A DNA stretch of 64,000 nt from Gemmatimonadota bacterium (GCA_028873695.1 JAPPNU010000008.1:184568-248567); one strand, 5' to 3'; positions 24,931 through 34,122 are shown, counted from the stretch's first letter. The notes: a model not told the origin generated them from the letters alone. Numbers and translations are program-made.

Positions 24931-25737
24931 GTGTATCGATATCTGATCGGACTCGTCGTTGTTCCGCTTCTCGGCTTTACGTTTCTGGACCCGGCGGCGG
25001 ACAAGAACACACGGGGCAACCGCATGTTTCACGAAGGAAGGTTCGAGGAAGCGCTCAAATACTACCGCGAAGCCCAGGTGGAGAATCCCGAGGCGCCGGA
25101 ACTCAGGTTCAACGCGGGCGACGCCTATTTCAAAAAGAACGCATATAAGGACGCCCTGCAGGAGTTCGGTCAGGCGCTGAAGAGCAGGGACCCCTCGTTT
25201 CTCGCGAGGGCGTATTACAATATGGGCAATGTCCACGTCCGCCAGCAGAACCTGCAGCAGGCGGCCGATGCCTACAAGCGGTCGCTGGCGTTGCAACCGG
25301 ACGATCTGGACGCAAAGGTGAATCTGGAATGGGTTCTGGAGAAAATGCGGGAGCAGGAGAAGCAACAGAAGCGTGAACAGGAGCAAGATGAGAATCGGGA
25401 TGACGATCAGGACCGGAACGAGAGCGGCAACGAGCCGGACGAAAAGGATTCGAATGACGGTGGGAACGGGGAACAGCCGGATCAGGACGCCGGCGGGAAT
25501 CGTGACGACAATCCGGAAGGCCAGGGTAAACCGGACCAGGGACAGCGCCAGCAGCCGGAAGACCCCGCGGGGCAGCAGCAGAACAAGCCATCGTCGCAAT
25601 CGGCGTCACAGGCCGGTTCATTGAGTCGGGAAGAGGCCGAACGCCTGCTGGATGCGATGAAAGACAGGGAAACGAAGTCGCAGAAATACCGCCGTTTGCG
25701 CGTTCACGGCAAACGATACGAGGGTAACGAGTGGTAG
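24931..25737 (+). CDS. batC: BatC-like TPR protein
   Basis: A 268-aa protein starting at GTG 24931 with GGAG eight bases upstream; the N-terminal hydrophobic segment (YLIGLVVVPLLGFTFL) is a signal or anchor. Three TPRs follow (residues about 30-140: RGNRMFHEGRFEEALKYY, AGDAYFKKNAYKDALQEF, MGNVHVRQQNLQQAADAYKR), then a low-complexity Q/D/E/N-rich stretch (about 145-235) and a short conserved tail (REEAERLLDAMKDRE), as usual for BatC. It likely scaffolds the Bat complex in the periplasm. Confidence 0.83.
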   Translation: MYRYLIGLVVVPLLGFTFLDPAADKNTRGNRMFHEGRFEEALKYYREAQVENPEAPELRFNAGDAYFKKNAYKDALQEFGQALKSRDPSFLARAYYNMGNVHVRQQNLQQAADAYKRSLALQPDDLDAKVNLEWVLEKMREQEKQQKREQEQDENRDDDQDRNESGNEPDEKDSNDGGNGEQPDQDAGGNRDDNPEGQGKPDQGQRQQPEDPAGQQQNKPSSQSASQAGSLSREEAERLLDAMKDRETKSQKYRRLRVHGKRYEGNEW

Positions 25738-27563
25738 GCATGTCACGCGCGACCATCTGTGTCTGTCTGTTCGTCCTCCTGGTTTTTCACGGTGTGGCGC
25801 CGGCCGAATCGCCGCGTCTCCACGTGTCGGTCGATCGGACGCGCGTGGCGGTGGGCGAACAGGTCGCACTGACGGTCACGCTAACGGCCAGCGAGGACGT
25901 CCCTGCCCCGGAGCTGCCGGTTCCGGACGGGTTCGACGTTGTCGGGCGTTCGACCTACACAACCCAGGAGATCAACATTACGAACGGCCGGGTCGTTACC
26001 ACGCGAAACAACTCGTACGTATATTCCCTCACGGCGAGGCGCGAGGGCAGTTTCGTGATCGGCCCGGCGCACGTGATGTATGAGGGCAGGCGGCATGAAT
26101 CTTCGAAGATTCGGGTGAATGTCGTGACGCCCGGCCGGCGGCCGAACACGCGCCCGGCGCCCGTGCCGGGACGGGATTCCCGCGATTCGGAAGGAGATGA
26201 ACTGGAGGAAGACCTGTTTGTCGCGACGACGGTGGACAGGAAAAAGGTTTACGTGGGAGAACAGGTAACCGTTACGTACAGGCTTTACACGCGCCGAACG
26301 CTCCGCAATATCAGTTACGGACGGCTGCCCGCCTATACCGGTTTCTGGTCGGAAACCCTGTTCGACGCGCAACGCGCCAGTTTTGACCGGGAGATCCATA
26401 ACGGCCGTGAGTTCGACGTCATGCGGTTGAAGACGATGGCGTTGTTTCCAACGGCGTCGGGAGTACAGTCGCTGGACGCTGTTGAAGTCGTCTGCCAGGT
26501 TCAGGAACGCACGCGTCGCAGAAACATGTTCGATATGGATGATTTCTTCGGTTTCGGCGCCAGCCGGGAAGTGCGGGCGCGATCGGAAGGCGTGAAGATC
26601 GAAGTCTTGCCTCTGCCCGCGGGCGCCCCGGGCGGGTACAGCGGCGCCGTGGGCCGGTTCGATGTATCGGTCGAGGCGTCGCCCACTGAAGTTCAGACCG
26701 GAGACCCGATCGAGGTGACGGTAACGGTGCGCGGGACGGGAAACCTGAACGCCGTGGGCGAACCCGTACGGCCGGATGGCGACGCGTTCAAGTTCTACGA
26801 TCCCAATTCAACCGTAAGCACGGGTAACTCGGATGGACGAATCGGCGGCGAAAAGCGCTTCGAATACGTCGCGATTCCCAGCCGGGCCGGAAGCCTGAGG
26901 ATCGGTCCGTTTCTGCTGGCCTATTTCGATCCCGAAGAACATCGATATCGCACAGCGCGTTCGCGTGTGGTTTCGGTAGACGTGAAGCCGGGCGGGCAGC
27001 AGGCGGCTTCCGGGGCGGTGATGGGCCGGAGAGAGATTGAGATGCTCGGCCAGGACATCCGTCACCTGAAGCCGGATCTCGGATATCTGGCGGATCACGG
27101 CAGGCTGTATATCAGGACCACGTGGTTCTGGACCATTCAGCTGGTGCCCGTCCTCGGTTTTTTCGGCATTTTCGCGTACAAGCGCCACCGGGACCGGCTT
27201 TTGGGAGACGTGGCTTATGCCCGAAGACGGCGTTCGGGTCCGGAGGCCAGGAAGCGTCTGACGCAGGCGCGAAAGCGACTCCACGAGAAAGACGGTGTGG
27301 CGTTCTGCGTCGAAATCGACCGCGCGCTGGCTCAGTTTCTGGCCGATAGATTGAATCTGCCGGTTGCCGGCATGACCCGCGAGTCGGCCGCTCGGGCGCT
27401 TCGGGAGGTGGACGTACCTGAACGGATCGTCTCGCAGGTGCAGGATGTCTTCCTGCGTTGCGACTACGCACGTTTCGCCTCGGTCCGCATACCCGGGAAG
27501 GAACAGGAGGAAATCTACAACGCCGCGGCCGCGCTTATCGACGCCCTGGGAGCAAGGATATGA
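25731..27563 (+). CDS. batD: BatD-like protein
   Basis: A 610-aa protein: signal peptide (about 1-27), several Ig-like beta domains beginning RLHVSVDRTRVAVGEQVALTV and repeated at FVATTVDRKKVYVGEQVTVTY and FDVSVEASPTEVQTGDPIEVT, a membrane helix near 462-482 (FWTIQLVPVLGFFGIFAY) and a cytoplasmic helical domain. GTG 25731 is preferred because GAGGG lies six bases upstream; ATG 25740 is the alternative. It overlaps batC by seven bases and ends in an ATGA overlap with batE. Confidence 0.87.
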   Translation: MVGMSRATICVCLFVLLVFHGVAPAESPRLHVSVDRTRVAVGEQVALTVTLTASEDVPAPELPVPDGFDVVGRSTYTTQEINITNGRVVTTRNNSYVYSLTARREGSFVIGPAHVMYEGRRHESSKIRVNVVTPGRRPNTRPAPVPGRDSRDSEGDELEEDLFVATTVDRKKVYVGEQVTVTYRLYTRRTLRNISYGRLPAYTGFWSETLFDAQRASFDREIHNGREFDVMRLKTMALFPTASGVQSLDAVEVVCQVQERTRRRNMFDMDDFFGFGASREVRARSEGVKIEVLPLPAGAPGGYSGAVGRFDVSVEASPTEVQTGDPIEVTVTVRGTGNLNAVGEPVRPDGDAFKFYDPNSTVSTGNSDGRIGGEKRFEYVAIPSRAGSLRIGPFLLAYFDPEEHRYRTARSRVVSVDVKPGGQQAASGAVMGRREIEMLGQDIRHLKPDLGYLADHGRLYIRTTWFWTIQLVPVLGFFGIFAYKRHRDRLLGDVAYARRRRSGPEARKRLTQARKRLHEKDGVAFCVEIDRALAQFLADRLNLPVAGMTRESAARALREVDVPERIVSQVQDVFLRCDYARFASVRIPGKEQEEIYNAAAALIDALGARI

Positions 27564-28378
27564 GGAACGGGCGCGCACGGACCGGCTGGGTCCGGCGGGT
27601 TTTAAGGGTTTTGGATTCCGGCGTTCCGGCGGCCTTGCCGGCGGTACTGCCATTTCTGCTGTTTCCCGTCGCCGCCTGCGGCGCCGGCACCGGCGCGAGC
27701 ATCTATAACGAGGCGAACGCCCTTTACGGGCGGGGCGAATTCAGAGAGGCGGCGGATCGGTACGAGGAAGTCGTCTCACGGGGCGTGCGGAACGGCTACG
27801 TTTTTTTCAACCTCGGCAATGCCTATTTCAAAGCCGGAGAGACGGGGCAGGCCATTCTCGCGTATGAGCGCGCTCTCAGATTGATGCCGGGTGATGAAGA
27901 CGTGCTGGCGAATCTCAGGTTTGTGAACGCCGTGAAAGTAGACAGGAGTCCGGATGACACCCCCAATCTTGTAACCCGCACACTGGCGTCCGGCTACCGG
28001 CTGCTGAGCGCTGACGTGCTGGCCGTATCCGGAAGTGTCTGTCTGTTCCTGGCGGCCGCGGCCGGCGTGTTCCGGCTTCTTGCGCGTTCTCGACGCGCGT
28101 TGTGGATCGGTCTGCTGGTGCTGGCGGGCATGGGGTTGTGCGGCTCCGGCGCGCTGCTGACGTACCGGATTTATAGCGAAAACACCGTTTCGGAAGCGAT
28201 CGTCATTGCGCACGAGGCGAGGGGACGCAGTGGGCCGGGGGACGATTATCTGCTGGTATTTACAATCCATGAAGGCACGAAGGTAACGATTGAACGGGTC
28301 GACGAACGCTGGTATCTTGTAAGGTTGCCAAACGGCATTGGCGGGTGGTTGCCCGGGAATTCGCTGGAGATCATCTGA
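27560..28378 (+). CDS. batE: BatE-like TPR and SH3 domain protein
   Basis: A 272-aa protein. After an N-terminal signal or anchor (about 20-42, ending LLFPVAACG, possibly a lipobox) come TPRs (YNEANALYGRGEFREAADRY, FFNLGNAYFKAGETGQAILAY), two membrane helices (about 155-175 and 182-203) and a C-terminal bacterial SH3-like domain (AIVIAHEARGRSGPGDDY to LPNGIGGWLPGNSLEII). This domain order is that of BatE. It closes the Bat set. Start codon overlaps the batD stop (ATGA). Confidence 0.83.
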   Translation: MRNGRARTGWVRRVLRVLDSGVPAALPAVLPFLLFPVAACGAGTGASIYNEANALYGRGEFREAADRYEEVVSRGVRNGYVFFNLGNAYFKAGETGQAILAYERALRLMPGDEDVLANLRFVNAVKVDRSPDDTPNLVTRTLASGYRLLSADVLAVSGSVCLFLAAAAGVFRLLARSRRALWIGLLVLAGMGLCGSGALLTYRIYSENTVSEAIVIAHEARGRSGPGDDYLLVFTIHEGTKVTIERVDERWYLVRLPNGIGGWLPGNSLEII

Positions 28379-28455
28379 AACGTGGAAGACGGGAATACAT
28401 ACGTGGGCGGCGTGCGGGATACCGGTCGTCATGAACAGAGAAGACCGGTTTCCCG

Positions 28456-29838
28456 ATGCGTGTATGCCACTTGTGCGGTCAGGGGGTTGGCGTGACGTCG
28501 TTCAGGGCCTGGTTTCAGTGCTTTAGAGGTTGCAGCGGCCACTATCCCCTGACGCGGATCATCTACGCGTGTCCGACGTGCGGCGGTTTGCTCGAGGTGC
28601 GCCACGATATGGAAGCGCTTCGCGGGCGATCACCGGCGGACTGGCGTCGCCTGTTCGATCGGAGGTATATGCGCACCGAATGGCCGTACGGCAGTTCGGT
28701 GTGGGGCAAGAAGGAAATGGTATGTCCCGGTGTGCACAACGACAACGTGGTGTCGATGTACGAAGGGGGGAGCAATCTGTTCTGGGCCGAGCGTCTCGGA
28801 CGGGAGATCGGCGTCGAGGACCTGTGGGTCAAGCAGTGCGGAAACAGCCACACCGGTTCGTTCAAGGATCTGGGCATGACGGTGCTGGTGTCGATGGTAC
28901 GGCAGATGGTCTCCGAAGGGCAGAGCATCCCCGCCGCCGCGTGCGCCTCAACCGGAGATACCTCGGCGGCTCTGGCGGCTTACTGCGCGCATGCAGGTAT
29001 ACAGGCGGTCGTGTTTCTGCCGCGAGACAAGGTTTCCACGGCCCAGCTCGTGCAGCCGATGGCCAACGGGGCGCTGGTATTGAGCCTGGATACGGACTTC
29101 GACGGTTGCATGAGGCTGGTTCAGGAGATATGCCACAGGGATAACATCTACCTCGCCAATTCGATGAACTCGCTTCGAGTTGAAGGGCAGAAGACCGTCA
29201 GCGTGGAGTTGTTGCAGCAGTTCGACTGGGAACTGCCGCAATGGATCGTGATTCCCGGGGGCAACCTGGGCAACGTGAGCGCGCTGGGAAAGGGCTTCAG
29301 CGAGTTGAAGGAGATGGGCCTTGTGGACCGCGTGCCGCGAATCGCGGTTGCGCAGAGCGCGCGGGCGAATCCGCTCTACCGGAGCTTCCTCAACGGATTT
29401 GACGTGTTTGAACCGCTCAAGGCGCAGGCAACCCTGGCCAGCGCCATCCAGATCGGAGATCCGGTCAGTACCGAAAAGGCGATCGGGACCCTCAAGGACA
29501 TCGGCGGCGTCGTGGAGCAGGCCACGGATCAGGAACTGGCGGACGCGGCGGCGAAGGCGGATCGCACGGGGTTGTTCTCGTGCCCGCATACCGGCGTGGC
29601 CTTTGCCGCGCTGTTCAAGCTGGTGAACAGCGGCGTCATCCGGAGAGACGAGCGCGTTGTCGTGATTTCCACCGCCCACGGATTGAAATTCGCCGATTTC
29701 AAGATAAGATACCACCAGGCGGAACTCGAGGCATTCGACGTGGACCCGGGCTATGCGAATCTGCCCGTGGAGTTGCCGGCCGAATACGGGCCGGTCCGGG
29801 ATCAGATCTTCCGGACCCTGGATTTGAACAGCGGTTGA
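28456..29838 (+). CDS. thrC: Threonine synthase
   Basis: A 460-aa PLP enzyme that converts O-phosphohomoserine to threonine. The N-terminus carries a zinc-ribbon-like part (CHLCG and [12 protein letters not shown]), followed by the PLP-binding segment [16 protein letters not shown] with Schiff-base lysine K137, then [35 protein letters not shown] (phosphate-binding) and [10 protein letters not shown]. It belongs to the fold-type II thrC group. It lies directly before a cystathionine gamma-synthase, and the two may draw on the same substrate. Confidence 0.9.
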   Translation: MRVCHLCGQGVGVTSFRAWFQCFRGCSGHYPLTRIIYACPTCGGLLEVRHDMEALRGRSPADWRRLFDRRYMRTEWPYGSSVWGKKEMVCPGVHNDNVVSMYEGGSNLFWAERLGREIGVEDLWVKQCGNSHTGSFKDLGMTVLVSMVRQMVSEGQSIPAAACASTGDTSAALAAYCAHAGIQAVVFLPRDKVSTAQLVQPMANGALVLSLDTDFDGCMRLVQEICHRDNIYLANSMNSLRVEGQKTVSVELLQQFDWELPQWIVIPGGNLGNVSALGKGFSELKEMGLVDRVPRIAVAQSARANPLYRSFLNGFDVFEPLKAQATLASAIQIGDPVSTEKAIGTLKDIGGVVEQATDQELADAAAKADRTGLFSCPHTGVAFAALFKLVNSGVIRRDERVVVISTAHGLKFADFKIRYHQAELEAFDVDPGYANLPVELPAEYGPVRDQIFRTLDLNSG

Positions 29839-29863
29839 CAGCGGCGATGGATTTGTGTAAATT
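29835..29863 (+). promoter_or_regulatory. Sigma70-type promoter TTGACA-17-TAAATT
   Basis: A perfect -35 box (TTGACA, 29835-29840) overlaps the thrC stop codon and is followed after 17 bases by TAAATT (29858-29863). It would drive the cystathionine gamma-synthase gene separately from thrC, with transcription starting near 29870. Confidence 0.6.
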
Positions 29864-29936
29864 GGTTGACCAGATTCAGCGTAGTGGTGATTTGAGGCAT
29901 ATTGCAGCCACTATAAAGAAATCGCTAAAAAGCTGA
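29847..29936 (+). CDS. 29-codon ORF between thrC and the CGS gene
   Basis: The frame reads MDLCKLVDQIQRSGDLRHIA and ends KKSLKS. It is not recognised. It begins inside the promoter spacer, so it would be translated only from transcripts coming out of thrC. No methionine or threonine run is present, so it does not look like a classical attenuator leader. It may be chance. Confidence 0.2.
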   Translation: MDLCKLVDQIQRSGDLRHIAATIKKSLKS

Positions 29937-30020
29937 TTGCCCATACGATAGCAGAATGCGTATTCAGGTTCTCTGAGGCTTTTTGGCTTCGGTTTTTTTT
30001 TGCCGATTCCGGAGGACGCG

Positions 30021-31214
30021 ATGGACAAGAAGCCACCATCGGATGGCGCATGCAATTCAACAAGTGCCGTCCACGCAGGAGAAAATGGAGGGCATTGGGG
30101 CCATTCCCTCACCGTTCCGATCGCGCAGACGTCAACCTACGTATTCGAGAACACGGGGGCAGTGGACGATTTCGTTTCCGGTCGTTCGGCCCGCCTCGAC
30201 TACGGGCGCTACGGAAACCCGACCCAGCAGATTGCCGAACGAAAGCTGGCCGAACTTGAAGGCGCGGATTCGGCGCTGTTGTTTTCGTCCGGGATGAGCG
30301 CCGTGACGACGACGCTTCTGGGCATGTTGTCCGCAGGCTACCACGCGGTAATTACCGACGACTGTTATCGGAAAACCGCGCAGTTCTGCGAACAGATGCT
30401 GAAAAAGTTCGGCATCGCCACCACCTTCGTGCCCGCGGGCGACTACGAACGGCTGGCGTCGGCCATGCGGGAGAATACGAGAGTGGTGATTGCGGAGTCT
30501 CCGACCAACCCCCATCTGAACGTGATGGATCTCGAAAAAGTGGTCGCCATCGCCAGAGCGAACCGTGCGAAAGTCGTTATTGACAGTACGTTTGCCACAC
30601 CGTTCAACCAGCGTCCCCTCGAGTTCGGTGTCGATCTGGTCATACACAGCGCGACCAAGTATCTGGGCGGGCATAACGACCTTATCGCGGGCGCCGTTGC
30701 AGGACCCGAGCCGCTGGTATCGGCCGTAAAGGACTATCGTGGTATCCTGGGAGGGGTGATAGACCCCCATTGCGCGTATCTGCTGATCAGAGGCATCAAG
30801 ACGTTTCCGTTACGAATGGCGCGCCAGAACGAGACGGCGCTGGCGCTTGCCCGTTTTCTCGAGGGGAACCCCGGGGTGCGCAAGGTTTACTATCCCGGTC
30901 TGGAGAGCCACCCGCACCACCGGGTTGCGCGGGAGCAGATGAACGGGTACGGCGGCGTGGTTAGTTTCGATCTCAACGCGGACCTGGCCGGAACCATGGC
31001 TTTCCTGGATCGCCTGGAGATCCCCTGTATCGGTGCGAGCCTGGGCGGGGTGGAGAGCATCGTCTCTCATCCCTCTACCATTTCCTACTACGAACTGGAA
31101 CGTGAAGACCGGATCGCCATCGGGATCAGCGACGAACTCGTTCGCTATTCCGTCGGGGTCGAGGACGCGGAAGACCTTATTGGCGACGTGGAACAGGCGC
31201 TGGAGGCTGTTTAG
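30021..31214 (+). CDS. metB: Cystathionine gamma-synthase, plant type
   Basis: A 397-aa fold-type I PLP enzyme of the Cys/Met metabolism family. Motifs: YGRYGNPT (residues 61-68), [18 protein letters not shown], and the Schiff-base lysine K213 in [12 protein letters not shown]. From K213 to the C-terminus it closely parallels plant cystathionine gamma-synthase as I recall it (SATKFLGGHND, YYPGLxSHP, CESIV/VESIV, VGVED). Plant enzymes use O-phosphohomoserine. The ATG at 30021 has CGGAGG upstream; a TTG at 30000 lacks an SD. Annotating it as O-succinyl/acetylhomoserine-dependent would be less certain. Confidence 0.82.
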   Translation: MDKKPPSDGACNSTSAVHAGENGGHWGHSLTVPIAQTSTYVFENTGAVDDFVSGRSARLDYGRYGNPTQQIAERKLAELEGADSALLFSSGMSAVTTTLLGMLSAGYHAVITDDCYRKTAQFCEQMLKKFGIATTFVPAGDYERLASAMRENTRVVIAESPTNPHLNVMDLEKVVAIARANRAKVVIDSTFATPFNQRPLEFGVDLVIHSATKYLGGHNDLIAGAVAGPEPLVSAVKDYRGILGGVIDPHCAYLLIRGIKTFPLRMARQNETALALARFLEGNPGVRKVYYPGLESHPHHRVAREQMNGYGGVVSFDLNADLAGTMAFLDRLEIPCIGASLGGVESIVSHPSTISYYELEREDRIAIGISDELVRYSVGVEDAEDLIGDVEQALEAV

Positions 31215-31259
31215 CGGAAAGGAGGAGTGGGGACGCGATTCGTTTCGCGTCGCAGCGTA

Positions 31260-32017
31260 TGTTCGGTCCGTTTCTTGCATTCGCGCTGCGCGCGCCATTG
31301 CAGGATGTGCGCTGGCGGCAAAAGGTACTGGTGGGCGGGTTGCTGTCCCTGCTGCCGAATCTGGCGCTGCTGCTTGCCGTCTTTATGGCATTGGGAAAAG
31401 TCTCCAAAATGCTCGCGCCGGTCGCGGTGGTTTTCTTCGTGCTGCCCACCATCGTCACCTGGGGATACGTCTATCGTGTCTTTGTCGACGCGTTGAACGG
31501 CCTGGAATTCCGCCGCCTTCCCGAGTGGAGCGACTGGCTGAGGTACGCTGCCGTGGGGGTCCGGCTTGGTGTGATCTACATCGGATATCTGTTTCTGGTC
31601 GGTCTTGGTGCGCTCGCCGCGATGGCTGTATTCGGCCTGTTTCCTCCGGGTGAGGATCCAACCCGGCTGAGCGCGGTGACGCTGCTGGCGATCGGCGCGG
31701 CCATGATGCTCTACGGGCTGCTGCCCATCGTATTCGCGCGGTTCGCGGCCGAACGCAAGATATGGGCTTCGTTCGATCCCGGCGCGATCCTGCAGGATAT
31801 GGGGCGGGCGGTTCGCGGGGGAAGATATACGCAGGCCTGTCTGGGTTTCTATCTCTGCTTCGGGCTGCTGCTCCTCCTGAATCTGATATTGGGCGCGGTG
31901 CCACCGGTGGCCATGTTCGTCGGGTCAATCGGCTCGTTTTATCTGATGGTGGTGTTTGCCTGGGTATTCGGATGGCTGATCGGGAACCGGGGCGAGGATT
32001 CCACGGCCGCCGGATGA
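31260..32017 (+). CDS. DUF4013 membrane protein
   Basis: A 252-aa membrane protein with about six helices and the DUF4013 pattern LPEWSDWLRYAAVGVRLGVI near residues 81-100; RLPEWxDWxxYF is the family hallmark. Most of the rest is hydrophobic. No function is known for DUF4013. It follows the cystathionine gamma-synthase gene by 45 bases in the same direction and its stop is two bases from the stop of the convergent gene on the other strand. Confidence 0.78.
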
Positions 32018-32019
32018 GA

Positions 32020-32934
32020 TCAAACCTGCGCCCACGCCGTATCGAGTACCCTTTTTGCGTTGGCGATGACGATTTCGGGCGACTCACCTTCCATCGGTGA
32101 GACTTCGAAGCTGAGTATGGGACGCTTTTCCGGGTCCAGGAATCCGACGTCGAGCAATTCGCTCAGAAAATCCACCGCTTCAGGGACGTCGTTCTCACCG
32201 TCTTCGCAACCGAATCGAGGATGATTGTCGCCATAGGCCGGGTGATCCGGGTTTCGCATCACGCAATTGCCGATATGGGCGTGTACCAGATGGTCTCGAG
32301 CAATTCTCAGCGCATATTCCGAGGTTTCGCCCTGCAGGGGGAAATGACTCAGATCGAGCATCAGTCCAAAGTTGGCATACTCCCGCCTGACCCTCGAAGA
32401 CACCTCAACTGCAAGCGCATTCGGGCCTACGAGACAGTTTTTGCCAAAGGGGAGCCGGTCGAACGTCTCCAATACCACGTTCATGTTCCGGGCTGCCGCG
32501 TCATCGCACAGGCGATAAAGTGAGTCGACCAGCAGGTCCGCGCCCCGCTCGCGGGCGCCCGGACCGGGATCCGTGCCCGAAAGCAGCGCTACCCCCGGGG
32601 CCCCCAGCGCCTCGGCCTGCTCGATGCCGGCCTTGACCGCGTCAACCGCGCCGAGCCGGTGGTCCTCGTCGTCGGCGTTGATATCCAGCTGGCCGCCAAG
32701 AAGGATGGGCTGGGCGCCGAAGGCCACGTCCATATGGGCTGCCGCGAGCAATTCGGCGGCATTGGCGCGTACCTCTCCGTCCTTCATGTGAGTGACTTCC
32801 ACAGCCTGGAAATACGGATCCAGCGCGATTCTCTCAAGTGTTTCAAGAATCGGCCCTTCACCCCCGATGCAGGATTTGTATGCCATAAAGTGGACGATGC
32901 CGATGCGAGCGTAGTTCTGAATGGGTTCGGTCAC
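32020..32934 (-). CDS. Sugar phosphate isomerase/epimerase-like TIM barrel protein
   Basis: A 304-aa xylose-isomerase-type (AP endonuclease 2) TIM barrel. Metal-ligand-like positions are visible: VVLETFDRLPFG (Glu at the end of a strand), LMLDLSHFPLQ (Asp and His), LVHAHIGNC (His) and LSFEVSPME (Glu). The likely start is GTG at 32934 (minus strand) with AGGAG eight bases upstream; extension to 33168 is unsupported. No neighbour reveals its substrate, though it fits the sugar-catabolic flavour of the left part of the window. Confidence 0.8.
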   Translation of the reverse strand: MTEPIQNYARIGIVHFMAYKSCIGGEGPILETLERIALDPYFQAVEVTHMKDGEVRANAAELLAAAHMDVAFGAQPILLGGQLDINADDEDHRLGAVDAVKAGIEQAEALGAPGVALLSGTDPGPGARERGADLLVDSLYRLCDDAAARNMNVVLETFDRLPFGKNCLVGPNALAVEVSSRVRREYANFGLMLDLSHFPLQGETSEYALRIARDHLVHAHIGNCVMRNPDHPAYGDNHPRFGCEDGENDVPEAVDFLSELLDVGFLDPEKRPILSFEVSPMEGESPEIVIANAKRVLDTAWAQV

Positions 32935-33148
32935 AACCGGGACTCCTTTCTCACCTGCCGCAGGTGGGTTCCGAATCGCGAGGGCGGCGCTTCGGGAGAC
33001 GGGAACGGATCGCCGGTTTCTTCGAGCCGGCGCACCCGGGGAACGAGTCCGTCGGGGTTGCCCGAAACGCGCGGGCGCCGACGGAACGGAGGTGCCAATA
33101 ATACGCATTCGTTCCGGTGATGTCAATCGGCAATTCGCACTTTTCCGC

Positions 33149-33177
33149 TTGACATCGCGGGCGTCCACATGTATTAT
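33149..33177 (+). promoter_or_regulatory. Sigma70-type promoter TTGACA-17-TATTAT for tRNA-Tyr
   Basis: TTGACA (33149-33154) and TATTAT (33172-33177) are spaced by 17 bases, about 24 bases before the mature tRNA-Tyr. This is a strong stable-RNA promoter. Confidence 0.75.
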
Positions 33178-33201
33178 TTCCGCCCTGATTTCATCCTGAG
33201 T

Positions 33202-33287
33202 GGGGAGGTACCCAAGCGGTCAACGGGGGCAGACTGTAAATCTGTTGGCTGACGCCTTCGGTGGTTCGAATCCGCCCCTCCCCACCA
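33202..33287 (+). tRNA. tRNA-Tyr (GTA)
   Basis: Acceptor stem GGGGAGG pairs with CCTCCCC; a long variable arm marks a class II tRNA; the anticodon loop CTGTAAA gives GTA (Tyr). TTC-containing T-loop GGTTCGAATCC is present and CCA is encoded (33285-33287). A terminator follows, so it is transcribed alone. Confidence 0.95.
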
Positions 33288-33303
33288 AGTTTCGGGCATT
33301 CGG

Positions 33304-33331
33304 CCCCTCCACACACAACCGGAGGGGTTTT
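33304..33331 (+). terminator. Rho-independent terminator after tRNA-Tyr
   Basis: CCCCTCC (33304-33310) pairs with GGAGGGG (33321-33327) across a 10-base loop and is followed by TTTT. The stem lies 17 bases after the tRNA CCA end. Confidence 0.8.
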
Positions 33332-33463
33332 GTCGTATGCCCCAAACCGTCCGCCGTCCGGCGGGATCCGGGCCCGCGGGCCCGGGCCGCCTCCGCGAGC
33401 GTCGTTGTGGAGATGTGGATGTTTTTCTTGAGTTTGTGAACGCTGTTTTTTTGATAAAAACGC

Positions 33464-33490
33464 TTGACATATTTGCCTCTATATTATAAC
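33464..33490 (+). promoter_or_regulatory. Sigma70-type promoter TTGACA-15-TATAAC for the tRNA/rpmG/secE run
   Basis: TTGACA at 33464-33469 and TATAAC at 33485-33490 lie in an AT-rich patch, with a slightly short 15-base spacer (16 if CTTGAC is taken as the -35). It precedes tRNA-Gly by about 70 bases and probably drives tRNA-Gly, tRNA-Thr, rpmG, tRNA-Trp, secE and nusG. Confidence 0.65.
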
Positions 33491-33562
33491 TTCTTAAGTC
33501 TGGTAACTTTCAGGACGGGCCTTGGTGTGTACCCCGCTCAAAGGGGCCGGTTCCTGTGATTT

Positions 33563-33639
33563 GCGGGAATAGCTCAGTTGGCTAGAGCGTCAGCCTTCCA
33601 AGCTGAATGTCGCGGGTTCGAGTCCCGTTTCCCGCTCCA
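33563..33639 (+). tRNA. tRNA-Gly (TCC)
   Basis: Acceptor stem GCGGGAA/TTCCCGC, D-arm AGCTCAGTTGGCTAGAGC, anticodon loop CTTCCAA (TCC, Gly) and T-arm GGGTTCGAGTCCC; CCA encoded. It follows the promoter at 33464 and is 54 bases before tRNA-Thr. Confidence 0.95.
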
Positions 33640-33693
33640 AATAATCGCGGGCTGTGTTATCAGCGCTTTTTCTGTCGTCCAGACAGGGTCATG

Positions 33694-33769
33694 GCCCATG
33701 TAGCTCAGTCGGTAGAGCACCTCCTTGGTAAGGAGGAGGTCACCGGTTCAAGTCCGGTCGTGGGCTCCA
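33694..33769 (+). tRNA. tRNA-Thr (GGT)
   Basis: Acceptor stem GCCCATG/CGTGGGC (one G-T pair), D-arm AGCTCAGTCGGTAGAGC, anticodon loop CTTGGTAA (GGT, Thr), T-arm CGGTTCAAGTCCG, and CCA encoded. In many bacteria a tuf gene follows here; in this window rpmG follows after 22 bases. Confidence 0.95.
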
Positions 33770-33791
33770 GAATCGCTTCCCGGCACCAACA

Positions 33792-33944
33792 ATGCCCAGA
33801 GATCTGATTACATTGGCCTGCGCAGACTGCGCGCGCCGCAACTATACGACGAACAAGAATCGGCGGTTACACCCGGACCGCGTCGAATTCAAGAAATACT
33901 GCAGGTTCTGTCGCAAGCATACCCTGCACCGGGAGACTCGCTGA
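33792..33944 (+). CDS. rpmG: 50S ribosomal protein L33
   Basis: A 50-codon frame reading [20 protein letters not shown] and ending HTLHRETR. The two CxxC pairs (C10/C13 and C37/C40) make it a zinc-binding L33. The middle ([17 protein letters not shown]) is typical of the family. It lies between tRNA-Thr and tRNA-Trp, the usual position for rpmG ahead of secE-nusG. A MITE-like element begins 26 bases after its stop. Confidence 0.93.
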   Translation: MPRDLITLACADCARRNYTTNKNRRLHPDRVEFKKYCRFCRKHTLHRETR

Positions 33945-33969
33945 GTTTCAGGGTTCGCTGCCGATTAAG

Positions 33970-34114
33970 CGGCTCGTTGAAAAAGCCCATCCGGGTTGCG
34001 GATAGCTCTTGCGGTCGAATACTGCGTTGCGTTCCCTCGCCGAATCGCACCCAGGGAACCGGTTGCGCGCCTTGTCTTCGGCCTCGCCTGCTGAGCGACT
34101 TTGTTAACGGACTG
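33970..34114 (+). repeat. MITE-like element family A, copy 1 (145 bp)
   Basis: It starts CGGCTCGTTGAAAAAG and ends with CTTTGTTAACGGACTG, a 16-bp imperfect terminal inverted repeat. The interior (for example CTGCGTTGCG, CCCTCGCCGAATCGC, GCGCGCCTTGTCTTCG) matches copies at 35551 and 57510, with an internal deletion of about 15 bp relative to them. It carries no protein gene. It lies between rpmG and tRNA-Trp, inside a transcribed region. Confidence 0.85.
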
Positions 34115-34122
34115 TTTGGGTT

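Noticed and set aside
27122..27349. 75-aa plus-strand frame inside batD
   Set aside because: A shadow of batD in another frame, Arg/Gly/Pro-rich and without motif.
29937..30020. Attenuator hairpin before the CGS gene
   Set aside because: GAGGC, TTTTT, GGCTTC and a T-run look suggestive, but the arms are not complementary when checked.
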